From positions 41,103,743 to 41,167,742 of the forward strand of contig CM063283.1 in the NCBI GenBank assembly GCA_032173965.1: a DNA stretch of 64,000 bases, given 5' to 3'. This document shows, piece by piece, positions 45,733-58,041 of this stretch. This DNA comes from Sitta carolinensis. Lineage: Eukaryota; Chordata; Aves; Passeriformes; Sittidae. How positions within the stretch are numbered: position 1 is the stretch's first letter; each line of letters begins with the position of its first letter. The notes below the pieces were generated by a model. It did no database searches. It saw only the letters and a program-made list of their open reading frames with translations, and was not told the DNA's origin. The translations under genes and the position numbers were made by a program.

Positions 45733-48700
45733 CGGTCTTCAGCAGAAACAGAAGACCACATGGGAAAAATATATCCGTTTCCAAACTAGAGTAGTTTCAT
45801 TTGGCATTTAATGGTCTTAATTTCTTTCATATAAAGGTTTTAGGGTTTTTTTTAACATTCTTTAAGTTGATCCTGCATTTTATTATTTGTTTTCTAGCTC
45901 TTTACAGAAAAAAACATTCAAATACTTTGTATGAAATAAGTAGTCCTGCCTCATCATTCAAATATTTTACTAACATGGATGCTGTTTCCTCTTTCTAAGG
46001 AACGTAATGATCCAAAGCAAAATTTTGCTACAATTTGCAGGTCTATTGTCCTGAAAAAATTAGGAATTAATAAACTGGACTCAAACTTTTGCTTACAGTT
46101 CTGTGATATTCTGATATTAAATCCCTGACCATTATAAACATAGTTTCTAAATAAGAAATTATTTGGAAATTGAGGAATGCTTTGCGCATCAGTTCATGAA
46201 CTTTATTCATCCATGAATATAAGAACAGCATAAACTAGGACTGAAAGCCTGAGGGTAGAAACTCTGATGCGGATGCAATGAGCTCAAAGACAGCAAAACT
46301 GATTTATTGCATGCTTAAAGAGCTATAAACAAGCCTGATATGACTAAATAAGAGTCTTGATTTAAGTTCTAAAAATCTTTCTGAGGGAATTAAGAACTAG
46401 CATTTTATATTTGCCAAGAAATCTGCATAGGAACTAGATAACTATTCAGTGTGTTCAACAGCAGCCAGTAAAAAGTAATGGATTGAAGATGGCATTGTCT
46501 GAATGACTTTTCTTATGCCATACAGGCAAAAGCAAATGTTTCTTTCATGTCTTTCATAAAAGACTTTCTGAGATCAGACATTTTTTTAAAATATGCACTA
46601 ACAAAATGCTCATGCATGCTAGTTAACATGAATAGCAGTTTTGTCTTGATGCATGGGCCTGCACTGCCCATGACACTGACTGACAACTCTTGGCAGTAAA
46701 TGGGTATCCACCATCAGGAGGCAATAGACACCAAAGAGGTTTCATGTAGTGCACATGATGCAGTTAGTCTGTACCCATACAATATTAAAAAATTTTACAA
46801 ATTGAACATACAGGCTCTTTGAGCTATGTTTCTAATAAATCAAGGAGACCTGGAGAACTTCACCAGCAGCAGAATTCAGAGTTGTAAGTTCACACATTTC
46901 AGGGCACAGTATATTTTAATACAGCAGTTATAAATGTATTTTGAAAAATCAAGTAATGGTTAAGGGTGGAAGGTTGCTGATGCACCTTGTATTACTAGAT
47001 ATCCCTTGGATTTAATAGATGTCCACTGAATTTAATCACTAATCAGGAAGATTCTTTAACTTTCATCCTCTTTTTGCTGTTCCTTTGGTTTAATTGACTA
47101 GCACTCACACTGATGTTTAGTGCCATGGGAAATGACCCAGGGTTTGGCAGCCCAATTAGCTGCGATAAATCAAAAAATTAGCCCAGATTTTCTGCACCAA
47201 GGAGTGAGCCTAGAACCCTGGGAAGCAGGAGGCTGACACCTTAGACTTATAAGGTCAAGCCCCTGCCCTATAAGGCACAATTGGACACCTATCCCAGGTT
47301 AACCCTAAATCTTGCCAGATTAGGCACGGCCCCTGGTCTTTGGATGCAGAGCCTCAGGACTGGGTGCTTCTGGAAGCAGCTCCTGGCCATGCAGCCTAAA
47401 TGCTGCCTAGAGAGCACATGGTCATTCCGAGGGATTAAAGGATACCTCTGGGCCATCCCTTGTACCAATCCCGTTTTTACTCTCTCCTGTTCAAACCGTG
47501 TTTGATGAAGCAGGGAAAACCTCTTCCACCTGCTACAGCAGGGTGACTAAGACAAATGATATAGGAGAAAGAGGTATGACAAAAGACCTACAAGGGACAT
47601 GTTTTCTGCCATGGCCAATATCTTAAGAAAATTCTTCATCGAATTTGCCTTGAAACAAATAATTTTGATGCACTAGGTGTTAATTCTTGAGCTGAATAAA
47701 GAGAGTATACCTATTTGTAAAGAAATGATGATTTTTTTTTTTTTAATATTGAAAAAAATCCAGAAATTTGTCTTCATCTCTTAAGGGTTTCTATGTCAAC
47801 TCTCTGTACAGCTTCGTCTATAAAAAGTCATGGATTACTTTAGGGAAGGATCACTGAAAGTATAAATAATAATATTCATAAAATCCAGTAAATTTAGTCA
47901 AAATGAAAGACACATCTTTCAGAACAGGAAAGCTAAAGAAAGGAATTTGATGATGCTGCAACACTTATCATCTTCCAAATGTTAAATTATTCAATGATTA
48001 AGTGCTGCTAAACCCTTCATGTTTTAGAATCAATAACCTTTGATGTCTTACTGTCTTGCATCCCCAATCTCTGTGTAAAACATTCCATACTGATTCTTAT
48101 TCAATTTTCCTATTATGCTTCACCTATGTTGTAAGTAATAGAGTGATTTTAGCCATCAAAATCTGTTAAAGTTGCATTTTCACAAATTCATTTTAAAACC
48201 TGTTTTTTTGTCAATATCCTTGGTAGTGATTCTTTAAACAACCTAGCCCCTCCTTTGTGAAACCCTTTTACTTGGATGGTCACTTTAATGAAAATAAGAA
48301 AAAAAAGGTACATTTACTGCAACAATAGAACAGAATTAAATGTATGGTTCAACAAATGGTATATTAACAGTATTTCTTAATAGAATTATTTTTTTTTTCC
48401 ATCAATATTACTGGTGAAGTACTTTTCTATTAAATGCTTGACATTTTTTCAAGAAAATCAGTATTTAGTTCAACTATTTTGGAGCATGGAAATTAACACA
48501 TTGTTGAGTAAACAAATTGTTTCCTCTGTCACAGCAGCCCCTAATTTAAAATGTTAGAAGTGGCTGAAACAGTTGGAAAAAATATTGAAAATATAATTCT
48601 ATATCAAAATGCTTTAAAAGGTATGATCCTTTGTGGCCCAGGTTATTCCCAGCTGCACAAGCTGGAAAAAATGCCAATATGATGTTATGTATCCCCTGCT

Positions 48701-50415
48701 GAAATGAGCTGTCAAGCACACATCAGGGGACAGCAGATGCTAAAGACCACTGTGCTTCAAATGTCAAAGAAATTCAACCTTTGCTACAGTTTGAAACCAT
48801 CTGTTGACATCCAAGTAGGATACTGCATGTCAAGTGAGCTATATTTCTCCTTTGTAGATTAAGACTTTGGTCTCTGTTCTGTCCTCACTTACTTCTTGTG
48901 AATCTTGGGTTTAAGCTAAATTTAGGTAAGATCTACTGCAAGTTGCACTTTGTCACCCTAAAGTCATTTGCATCTTGTGGCGAATTCTTCAGGTGCAAGG
49001 AGGAATATAAAAAAGAATCCACAAACAAATGTTTAACCTGCACATACTCCCTCTATTTGAAAAGCAAACTTTATGGAAAACATACCTGCATAAGGTAACA
49101 AGTAATAATAAACAGAAAAAAATTCTATTGAGGTGAAAAAATCTAATATATATTAGACAAACATCTATGATATTATATTCTTGACCATAATAAAGATACT
49201 CTAGTGAATCATCTTAAATATGCTTATGAGTAAAAAGAAAAAGACATAGTTTGCACAGACTTCTGAGTTCAATTAATTTGTAAGTATCTACAGCTAGATA
49301 TTAAAATATGCACAAAATACAACAAACTTTATGTACACAGACGTCAAGGTCATGTTGCAAATATAAAATATGATTGCTAAATTATGCATCCAGTGCCCAG
49401 AGTGTTGCTTTCAAATCTGGATTTGTCTGTAGGAGTTTCAGAAATAGCCACTGAGCTCAAATGTGTCTGTGGAATATTGTGCCGAGAATACCAAAGCAGT
49501 CAAATCACACACAGAAAAAAAAGAAAAAAAAAAGGAGGAAAAAAAACCCAGAAAAGCATACCACCAAATAGAAATAGGAAAAAAAAACCCCAAACAAAAC
49601 CAAATAAGGAAAGAAATAAAACAAACCAAGACTCTTAGTAGTCCTATGTTTACAATTAATTTTAAAAAATCTAAATAGCAGTTTAACTTGGTAAAATGTT
49701 TTAATTATTTAAAATAATTATGTTTTCTGTATTTAAAAACATTGAAGTTTAGAGCCATATATAAATAAATTACTTATAAGTTCTTATTTAAAGAACAGAA
49801 TTCCACAGCATTTAGTTTTTAAACTATGGATGAGTTTCTTGATCTAATTTTTATCAAATTTAAACAAAATCAAACCAAAATCCCAGAAAGTTGTACTTCC
49901 TATCATGACATTGAGAGATACTTGATATATGCAGTGAAGAAACACTAATACAACAAAGTAACCAGTAGGAAGAAGATTGTGTAGAATATATTCTTCTATT
50001 AGAAATAAGTGAAATCACAATCTGTATGGGACATTACATGACACAAGAAACAGAATGGGTGTTACTGGTCTGCAGACTAAAAATATCACTGAAAACTGCT
50101 CCCTGTTAAAATATTTATAAGCAAGTTTGTACATAAAGGTTAATATGCTTTTAAAGGCCTTAAAAAAGTAGTTCATTTAAAAGATCCTGAAGAAAATATT
50201 TCATTTCTGACATCTTTTCTCTGCTTCTTTCTAGTCATACTACCAGGGCTTGTATAAGATAGTGCTTCTAACAACAGAAAAAGTCTGTCCAGTATCCTCA
50301 GATCTCATGGCTACAAATGCTGTATGCAAAAGAATGATAATTAATAGCCATGGAAAATTTATCCAGATAGACAAATTAATTTAAACATTTTAAAATGTAT
50401 TTCAGGCTTTTTCAG
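45733..50415. other. Mostly AT-rich unique DNA with one GC-richer patch
   Basis: No gene or RNA gene recognised. A GC-richer patch at about 47,110-47,520 stands out and may be an unidentified repeat. A T run lies at 47,732-47,744, and an A-rich low-complexity segment at about 49,510-49,625. Confidence 0.45.
49510..49625 (+). repeat. A-rich low-complexity segment
   Basis: Repeated A runs with scattered G and C on the plus strand. It generates lysine-rich spurious frames on the plus strand and phenylalanine-rich ones on the minus strand. Confidence 0.8.
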
Positions 50416-50562
50416 TGGAACATCTCACCAACTTCCAGTCCATTATGGAGAAAAGTGGCTCCAGTCTAGGACAAGTTACACTTAAATTCTGTTCTGACTC
50501 ATTAAAGGACTTGAAGAACACAGTTGCTGTTACCGTTTATACTGTAATACCAACCTAATAAA
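50416..50562 (+). other. Terminal-exon-like segment with stop overlapping AATAAA (unverified)
   Basis: An acceptor TTCAGGCTTTTTCAG is followed by a frame open for 46 codons (EHLTNFQSIMEK...) that ends in TAA at 50,556-50,558. That stop overlaps an AATAAA at 50,557-50,562, and a GT/T-rich stretch follows (TATGTTTTTGTGATTTTTTT). The peptide has a coding-like mix of charged and polar residues, but I recognise no family. A 3' UTR of about 20 bases would be extraordinarily short, which argues against a normal terminal exon. Confidence 0.15.
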
Positions 50563-53500
50563 ACAGCTTCTATGTTTTTGTGATTTTTTTTTTAAGTTTT
50601 AAATTTGTAAGTTAGAAACAGGAACACCTTCATAGTATTCCTGGTTATGTGCCCCATTATTATCTCTGCTGCAATGAAACAAATTCTTCAATATACAAAT
50701 TATTCCAATATCATGAGATTACTGCAGCTCAGTATGTACAAAACATCTGTCATTACAGAAGGAAGAGTTTTAACCTCTTAAATGGTAATAGAAAGTGTGC
50801 CAGCTTTCCTGTACATGTTGTTTTTAATTGTCTAATCCCAGATAGGGAATTGTTATATACTACATAGATCAGGAGTTGTTTTTGTTATGGGAAAGCGAAA
50901 TACACGCTTTGCACCAAACATCACAAACAGACAGGCATATTCATTTACCTGAGAATGCTGCACAGTCTAGAGTCTAAAAAAGTTGGTTTTGATGGTAGCC
51001 TCCAGACCTAAATGCTGAGAAAACACTGTCACAAAAGTAACTCTAATGTTCTATTCTTGACACAAGAAATATTGAAGAATCACATGGAAGCTGGACAGTC
51101 TCATAAAAAATATATATTCATTTATAAAGTTTCAGTATTTTCTCTGAAAGTTCATTATTGCCAACCACAACTGATATTGATATATTCATTTTTCATATCC
51201 AAAATTTGATAAGGGTCCAAATGGTTATAAAATTGGATCATATTTACACACAAAATCTGTGATACTAATATTTGTTTTTGTCACTATTGCTTATTATGAA
51301 CTTAGTCTGTGATAAGTCTTGCAAAAGTCAGCAACAGACTGGAACTTAGAACAGGTGTTTCAAATTAAAATGCATACTAGATAAAGCTAGCACTTCATAA
51401 TGAAACATTATCTGGCATTGAGGATTCTATGACAGATGAAGTTATGACTCTGTTTATAATTGTACTGAGGGTATTGGGGTGCTTTTATGGATTTCTCTTT
51501 GCCTACTAGCATTTCGGAAAGGCAGCCTTGAAAAAAAATCTCCACATTAGCCTTTCCTTCTTGAGGACATTTGTGAAGCTGTATAAACCCTTTCCTGTCA
51601 ATCAGACACTCATTTCATCTTCTCATAAGATCAATTTTCTGGTTAGACATAGTGACTCTGCTAGTCTGCTTGGGGATTTGAGAAGATTGATTCAGTTCTT
51701 AAAGTGCTTTAGGCATAGTGATTTCTTTCACCTTCCCGATCTGTGCTGAGTAGGTCAGGAGTTTCTAAATTCACAGAACTTAATTCATTGTATGGATTAA
51801 TCTACTGATGAGTATAAAGTATAAACACATATCTATGAATTAAAAGAATTTTGGAAATTACTTACAAATTAAAAAAAAACCCCAAAAAAGAAAAAAACAA
51901 ACCATTGATTTAATTCCTGCTACCATATTTCTGTTAAAAAAAAAAAAAATCAGATTGAAATCTGGATGAATTTCCATGTAATAATTATAAACAAATTATG
52001 TAACAAAATTTTCAGAATATGTTACCTAATTTGATGACAATATTAACATTAATTTTATTTTTACCCATACAGTTTCTCACTTCATCCATATAAACATATT
52101 CTTTTTTGTTTAAAAAAATAGTAAAATTAACCAACAAACTGACAAAAACCATTGCTGTAGCATGCTGTCTTATTTCCCAATGAGTCATTCAAGAGCTATA
52201 AACAGAAGTTACCAGTCTTGTACAAGGAATGGAAAACGTTATAAAGTGACCAGACAAGGAAAATGTGAACAAATTGCAAACAGCTGGAATTAAAAGACCT
52301 GCATCCTCAGATTTTCAGTTTATGAGCTCCTCATGTTCCACGGACATCTGGTCAATAGAATGATAGTATCTTCTCAGTGACTACATATTTCTGCTTAATT
52401 TTATGTCATTCTGTGGCTTTTAAAATATTTGTGCATAGAATTTTTTTACAAAATATTTATAATAGAGAATAAAATTTTTCCATCAGTGGATGTTTAGACT
52501 TATCACCAAATCATTTTAGACAAAATAATTACCTATATTATATAAAATAATTTCACATTTTTCCAAAATAAATTAAATCAACAAATTAAGTTAAATCTGA
52601 AGATCCTTTTTTTTTTTTTTTTTCCTTCAAAATGTTCTCATTTAGCTCTGTCAAAACAGCCAGGAGGTAACAAAAAGAAAGGTGTTCTTAGGTCTTTGCA
52701 TCTGTGGATCGGATTCCTGTACTCTGACGTTCAGTTATAAGACCAGTTGAGGGAAATGTTACAAGTGCCTTTAGGTAGAATAGTTCATGCACAGACTCTT
52801 CAGATATGAATACACTGGGGATATGGGGAAATATATAGCTCCAAACATATATCATGCAATCCAATAATGTAGAGGTCCCAAAGCAAACAATAACACTCAA
52901 GAAGATGAATTGAATTTTGAAGAGGATACTCTCTGGTGGATTTTAAATACCCATGCATTTGCCTCCAGAGCAATTTAAATTATTCTGCTTCCTCCTTACT
53001 CCCAGTTTGAAGGTATCTAGCATGAAAAAATAAATATATAAGATGAAGCTTTTTTTTAAAAAAAAAAAAAAATTAGTTTATAAATATTTTGAAATGTCTT
53101 TTCTTTCAAAAGCTTTTTTGTGTGTGCTTTGTCTTCTGGTGGCTCAGTAGTTTGTGCCTTCAAATCACAGAATGACAAATATTTTCATTTAGCAAGTTTT
53201 GTCAGAACAGATGTTTATGTAAAATTAAATGAGTCCTTCCCATGTGCATTAGCTGCATGAATAGAACAAGTAGAAGTTAGAAAATTACGTTGCAAATTCC
53301 AAACAACTGAATGAGAAGAAACAAAAAATAAAGAAGCATGTAGATGCACTGTGCTTCTATTCTTAGATCCAGAAAGAGTTTCTAAGTACCAGCAATCCAT
53401 GAGGAAAACACTATAAAAGCATGAGTTTTATGAGGCTTCATTGGGTTATCAAGTCATTTGTCAGAACTACATTGCTTTAAAAGTTAAAAAAATACTATTT

Positions 53501-55117
53501 TCTTACAAAATGTAGATGGTTGATGGAGTTTGCAACCCTGTGATCTAGAAGAGTATAATAAATAAAGGCATAAATAAATGTGGTTCTCCTCCTTAATGAA
53601 TTAATTAAAAGGATTTTGTTTTGCTGTAAGCCTTTTATTCCTGAATGATTATTTTTTTTTTTTAAATTACATTGCTACAAACCAGAAAGAAAAAAAAAAT
53701 ATGTCCATATTTTCCTGTTTTATCATGAGTTGAAAAAAAAAAAAAAAAAACCAACCTCAATTAACTGTTAGGAAAAAAGTTTCCAATTGACAGTAATTTG
53801 TTAGCTCTACTACACAATATAGTGTAGAATATTTTGTAAGATATGTTACCACGAACTTTATTTTTCAGTATACAACTTATTTTTTTATTATAGTTCTTGG
53901 TCTTCTTAGATAACAGGCCTCAATCAAGACACAACAAAAATGAAAATACCTTGCAGACCACTTGCAATAATCCCCTCAAAAATGAATAAAGATTTGATGG
54001 GAAAATTTTTGATGTTTGGATTCACATGGCTACTGAAAATATTGTCACATTTAAGACTCTATTTTTGAAGAATTGATCTAAAAACAGTTAAAGAAAAACA
54101 TTTTGCCCATGAAGTTAACTTTCTGACAAAATATGACCTAATATCTAATATTAAAGGCATAGAAATGCTTCATATTAAATTTCTTTCCCAAATAAATGCT
54201 TTGATTTTTAAATGTGGTACAAAATTGTGTGTGCTTACAAGCAAAATTGATTATAATTTATTATTTTGGAATTTATATTTTAGTTAATTATGTAGGCTAT
54301 GTAAAATGCAAATTCTTTACAAATTCTATAACTAAGAAAGTCCATATAAGCAGTTTACAGAAAAATTCAGTTTTTTATTACTTAAAGTAAGCAACTATTG
54401 CACTTGCTGTCTATTGAGTATGTTGCACTAGGTTTGTTCAATGTTGTGACATAGACTAACATGGATTTCCTGGAATTCACTTAAGAGGATTCAGTTTACA
54501 TCTTCATTTTCAATCCTAGATGACAATTACTTTTTCTGTGTGATTTTATTTTTTTTCTTTAATGTCTTCCCACATTTCTTTGAATACTTCAATTATTCAT
54601 ATATATGTTTTATTTTGTCTTTATGGTGTTCTGCATTACATTCTTCATTTTTTAATTCATTGTGAGATAATTTTTTTTGTTTTCTTGTTAAATGAAGTTT
54701 TGTTTTTGTTGAAAAGCCTATAAGAAAAACCTTTAGGAATGCTTATATTATTCACAAATCTTTTAAAGAGTCTGGTGTTGCATGAAGAAATGTTTGGTTA
54801 GCACTCCTAACTATAGTGTCCCATTTACCATACCTTAAAACTATTTTTAGACAATACTAATTGCAACTCTAACTTTTCATTTCAAAGATGTTAAGTTGAC
54901 TTAAGATGTCAATCTTAAGTTATTTGGAAAAAAGTAATAGATCAGAGATTTCAAAAGATACAATTGTCTAAGATGAATTGCCTTCTAAATAACTAAAGAT
55001 ATATAGCATTTCCAGATAATTTGAGATATGTGACCGAACAAAAAAAAAAAAAATAGTCAGAGCTCAGTTAGAGCTTTTTAATACATGGTTTTCTAATATT
55101 TTCTCTTCAACAACCAG
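50563..55117. other. AT-rich unique non-coding DNA
   Basis: Several homopolymer tracts: A run 51,936-51,949, T run 52,607-52,623, T8A15 at 53,050-53,072, A run 53,733-53,750. No gene or transposon recognised. Confidence 0.5.
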
Positions 55118-55222
55118 CCTCCAGTATAAGACTACCTCAGCTAAGCAAGAAAGGACATATGTGAAACATAAGTTGTGGGTTTCATCTTTGAAAAAAAGTC
55201 AAAACCATCTACCTGAGATTCA
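55118..55222 (+). other. Exon-like segment (unverified), 105 bp
   Basis: A polypyrimidine acceptor (TTTTCTCTTCAACAACCAG) precedes 105 bases open in one frame (phase 2 to 2), with a consensus GTAAGT donor at 55,223. The peptide (LQYKTTSAKQERTYVKH...) is hydrophilic and basic. No family is recognised. The exit phase does not join directly to the reading frame preferred for 61,695-61,791, so another exon would be needed between them. Chance remains a serious alternative. Confidence 0.2.
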
Positions 55223-55363
55223 GTAAGTTTTATAAGATTTAAGGGAAAAGAACTATAAGGAGAACACATCCATCATATTATTTATTATAGGGTTAGTAAA
55301 GTAAGAGTTTAGGTTTGTTGCATAAGGATATTTTAATGTTTTAATTTTACCCTTTTAGAAGAC

Positions 55364-56361
55364 TCTAGTGGTTTGGCACTGGCCAAACACCAGGCATCCA
55401 CGAAAGCCACTTGCTCAACCTCTCCTGCCACAGCTGGCAGATGAGAGAAAAAAACAAAGGGTTCAGGACTTGAGATAAGGATAAGGGGAAAACACTCCAA
55501 GGGCAAAACGGGCTCATCTTAGAGGTACAAAGTGAATTTACTGCTAACAAAATCATAGGAGGATAATGAGAAATAAAATAAGGCCTTAGAAACTCCTTTT
55601 CTTCCCCCAATCCCTCCCTTCTTCCCACTGACAGTGCAGGAGACAGGGCATGGGTTTTGGTCAGTTCATCAGCCGAGGTTTTCTTGCACTGCTCAGGGAG
55701 AGGAGTCCTTCCCCTGTGAGACCATGGGGTGTTTTCCACGAGAGACAGTTCTCCATGTACCACTCTGGTGTGGCTCACTCTTAGAAACAGCAGTCCTCCC
55801 AAAACTGCTGCAGCATGGGTCACTTCCACAGGGTGCAGTCCTCCAAGGACAGGTTTCTCCATCATGGGAGCAAGCCCCTCTCTCCACAGATCTCCCACAG
55901 GATCACAGCCTCCTCCCAGGCATCCACCTGCTCCATCCTCGGCTCCTCCATGGGCTGTGGGTGGATCTCTGCACGCCTCATGGATCCCATGGGCTGCAGG
56001 GCACAGCTGCTTCACCATGGTCTCACCATGGCCTGCAGAGGAGCTGGAGCACCTCCTGCGCTCCTTCTCCATTGACCTTGGTGTTGCCATGTTGTTTCCC
56101 TCACATATTCTTACCTCTTCCTCTTCTCTGGCTAGGAAAAATTGTGTGCACTTTCTTTTGATTTTCTTCTTAAGTCTGTAATCACAGAGGCATCACCAGC
56201 CTCTCTCCTTTGCCCAGCCTTGGCCAGCAGCACGTCCAGTCCATCTTCAGAGCCATCAGCAATTGGCTTTGCAGGATATGGTGGAAGCTTCCAGCAGCTT
56301 CTCACAGAAGCCACATCTGTGGCCCCCCTGCTGCCAAAAAACAGGCCATGTAAAACCAGCA
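55364..56361 (+). mobile_element. Bird ERV LTR with internal short repeats, near full length
   Basis: Opens TCTAGTGGTTTGGCACTGG (a diverged TGTAGTGG start), then GATAATGAGAAATAAAATAA. The repeated modules follow in the same order as at 34,806 (GGAGTCCTTCCCC, CAGGGTGCAGTCCTCCAAGG, GGATCACAGCCTCC, CATCCACCTGCTCCATC, GGGCTGCAGGGCACAGC, CACCATGGTCTCACCATGG). It then continues into blocks absent from that copy: GACCTTGGTGTT, TCACATATTCTTACC, TAATCACAGAGGC, CAGCTTCTCACAGAAGCCAC and GCCATGTAAAACC near the end. The 241-codon minus-strand frame and the 175-, 150- and 90-codon frames lie wholly inside it and show no retroviral or host domain. Confidence 0.85.
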
Positions 56362-57760
56362 AAAGGACTAATATATATATCCTGGGCAATGTTCTAAATT
56401 GCATTCTAATTTAGACAGATGGCTGAGATTTAAAGAAAAAATATTTTGTAGATAGGAAAATTTTTTCAGTAGCAAATAGCATTTCATTTCAAACACTGTG
56501 CAGTGTATTTGCTTTCTAATTTAGATCAAATAATAAAATATTGAACATTCATTTCAGGTGTGGTTCATCATAGGATGGATCATGAGAGGGGAAAATAACG
56601 TATATAAAGTGAATTCTGAGCTTATTCCCTTAAAACTCCAAAGTAGTTGCTGGTTTTCTGTTAAGGAAGAAAATATTAAACTGCAGGTTCTGGGAGATAG
56701 GGAGAAGAGTCCTCATATATAAGACCTTATAAAATAAATAATTGATGAGAAAGAAAGCAATACCAATGAGATTTACTCAATTTTTTGTCTTGGGTGGGAG
56801 TTTTCCCAGGTAGGTCCCTAGAAAATATTGTTAAATATGCTTCCTTCTGCAAAGAAATATCTCCCTTTTCTGAGTATTCAATAGTTTTATTAGTAGTGCA
56901 TTGAACATTCGGAATAAGATTAATCTGCCACTGATTCATACTCTCCCCTAGGGAAATTCATGGCAATAAGTGGATTTGATTGAAAATATTATTTGCTGAA
57001 GAGGATTGAGAAGTATGGATAGAGAATAGGAGGGAAAGAAAGCAGAAAAAACTGTGGAATGAGAAAGTGACAAAAGTTGACTGAAGAAGGGGAGAAAGGA
57101 GTGCAGTGTGACGGAATGGCAAGGAGGAAATATTGCTCACATTTAATTTTAAACTAGTGGTGTTGATCAGAAAGAATGATTTCTTTTACTTTATTTTATA
57201 AAAATTGCATACACTTGTATGTACATAAGAAACTAATTCCATTTGGGACTACTTGTGACATTAACAAATCATTTGTGCAGAGTTCTTGAGGTTTATCATT
57301 ATGTCACCAGCATCCTCAGGGAAATTACTTATACTGTGTGTGCAGTTTCGTGTACATAATTCTTTATATTTATCAAATTACATGGCACTCTATAGTACAC
57401 TTCGTAACTTAAAATCATATATTAAGCCTAGAAGGCACATATACTCTTTTAAGGAAACATGCATATTGCTTTAGCTTAGTGTTTCATATAACCATTCCCT
57501 TAAAGACCTTTAATATGTTTCTAAGTCATTTTGTGAAATGAAAATTTAATAATACTATTGCATCTAGCAATTATTTTATGTAATAAGTATTTATGATCAA
57601 ACTGTAAATTAACTTTTGTTTAAATTTTCCTAACGACTTTCAAGAAGATATGTTAATATTTCTGAGCTTTAGCTGATACCCTATGTGGGACCATCAAAAG
57701 CCTTTATATTTTCTGTGACATTTTAATACTTTAAAAGAATCATATGACAGCATTTTGCAG
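56362..57760. other. AT-rich unique non-coding DNA
   Basis: Nothing recognised. Confidence 0.5.
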
Positions 57761-58041
57761 CTTTTTTTTTCTCTCTTTTCTTTTCTTTTCTTTTCTTTTC
57801 TTTTCTTTTCTTTTCTTTTCTTTTCTTTTCTTTTCTTTTCTTTTCTTTTCTTTTCTTTTCTTTTCCTTTTACTTTCTTTTCTTTTCTTTTCTTTTCTTTT
57901 CTTTTCTTTTCTTTTCTTTCTTTTCTTTTCTTTTTTTTTTTTTTTTCCTTTTCCTTTCCTCTCTATTCTCTTCTCTCTTTCTCTCCTTTCTCTTTCATTT
58001 CAATTTCTTGTTTTCTCTTTTTTTTTTCTTTTTCTTCCTTT
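57761..58041 (+). repeat. Polypyrimidine tract, mainly (TTTTC)n
   Basis: A pure pentanucleotide run from about 57,774 to 57,928 has a short interruption (CCTTTTACTTTC) near 57,865. It grades into T runs and irregular TC-rich sequence to about 58,041. Spurious phenylalanine/serine/leucine-rich frames of 117 and 122 codons result. Confidence 0.93.

Noticed and set aside
47220..47300. Possible tRNA-like segment
   Set aside because: No convincing A/B-box pair or cloverleaf could be drawn.
51528..51749. 73-codon plus-strand frame with protein-like composition
   Set aside because: It begins just after a stop with no acceptor or promoter context and has no partner; size is within chance for this much AT-rich DNA.
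55365..56090. 241-codon minus-strand open frame, the longest in the window
   Set aside because: It lies entirely inside an LTR whose module order matches another copy at 34.8 kb, overlaps equally long frames on the plus strand, and shows no domain; it is a by-product of GC-rich repeat sequence.
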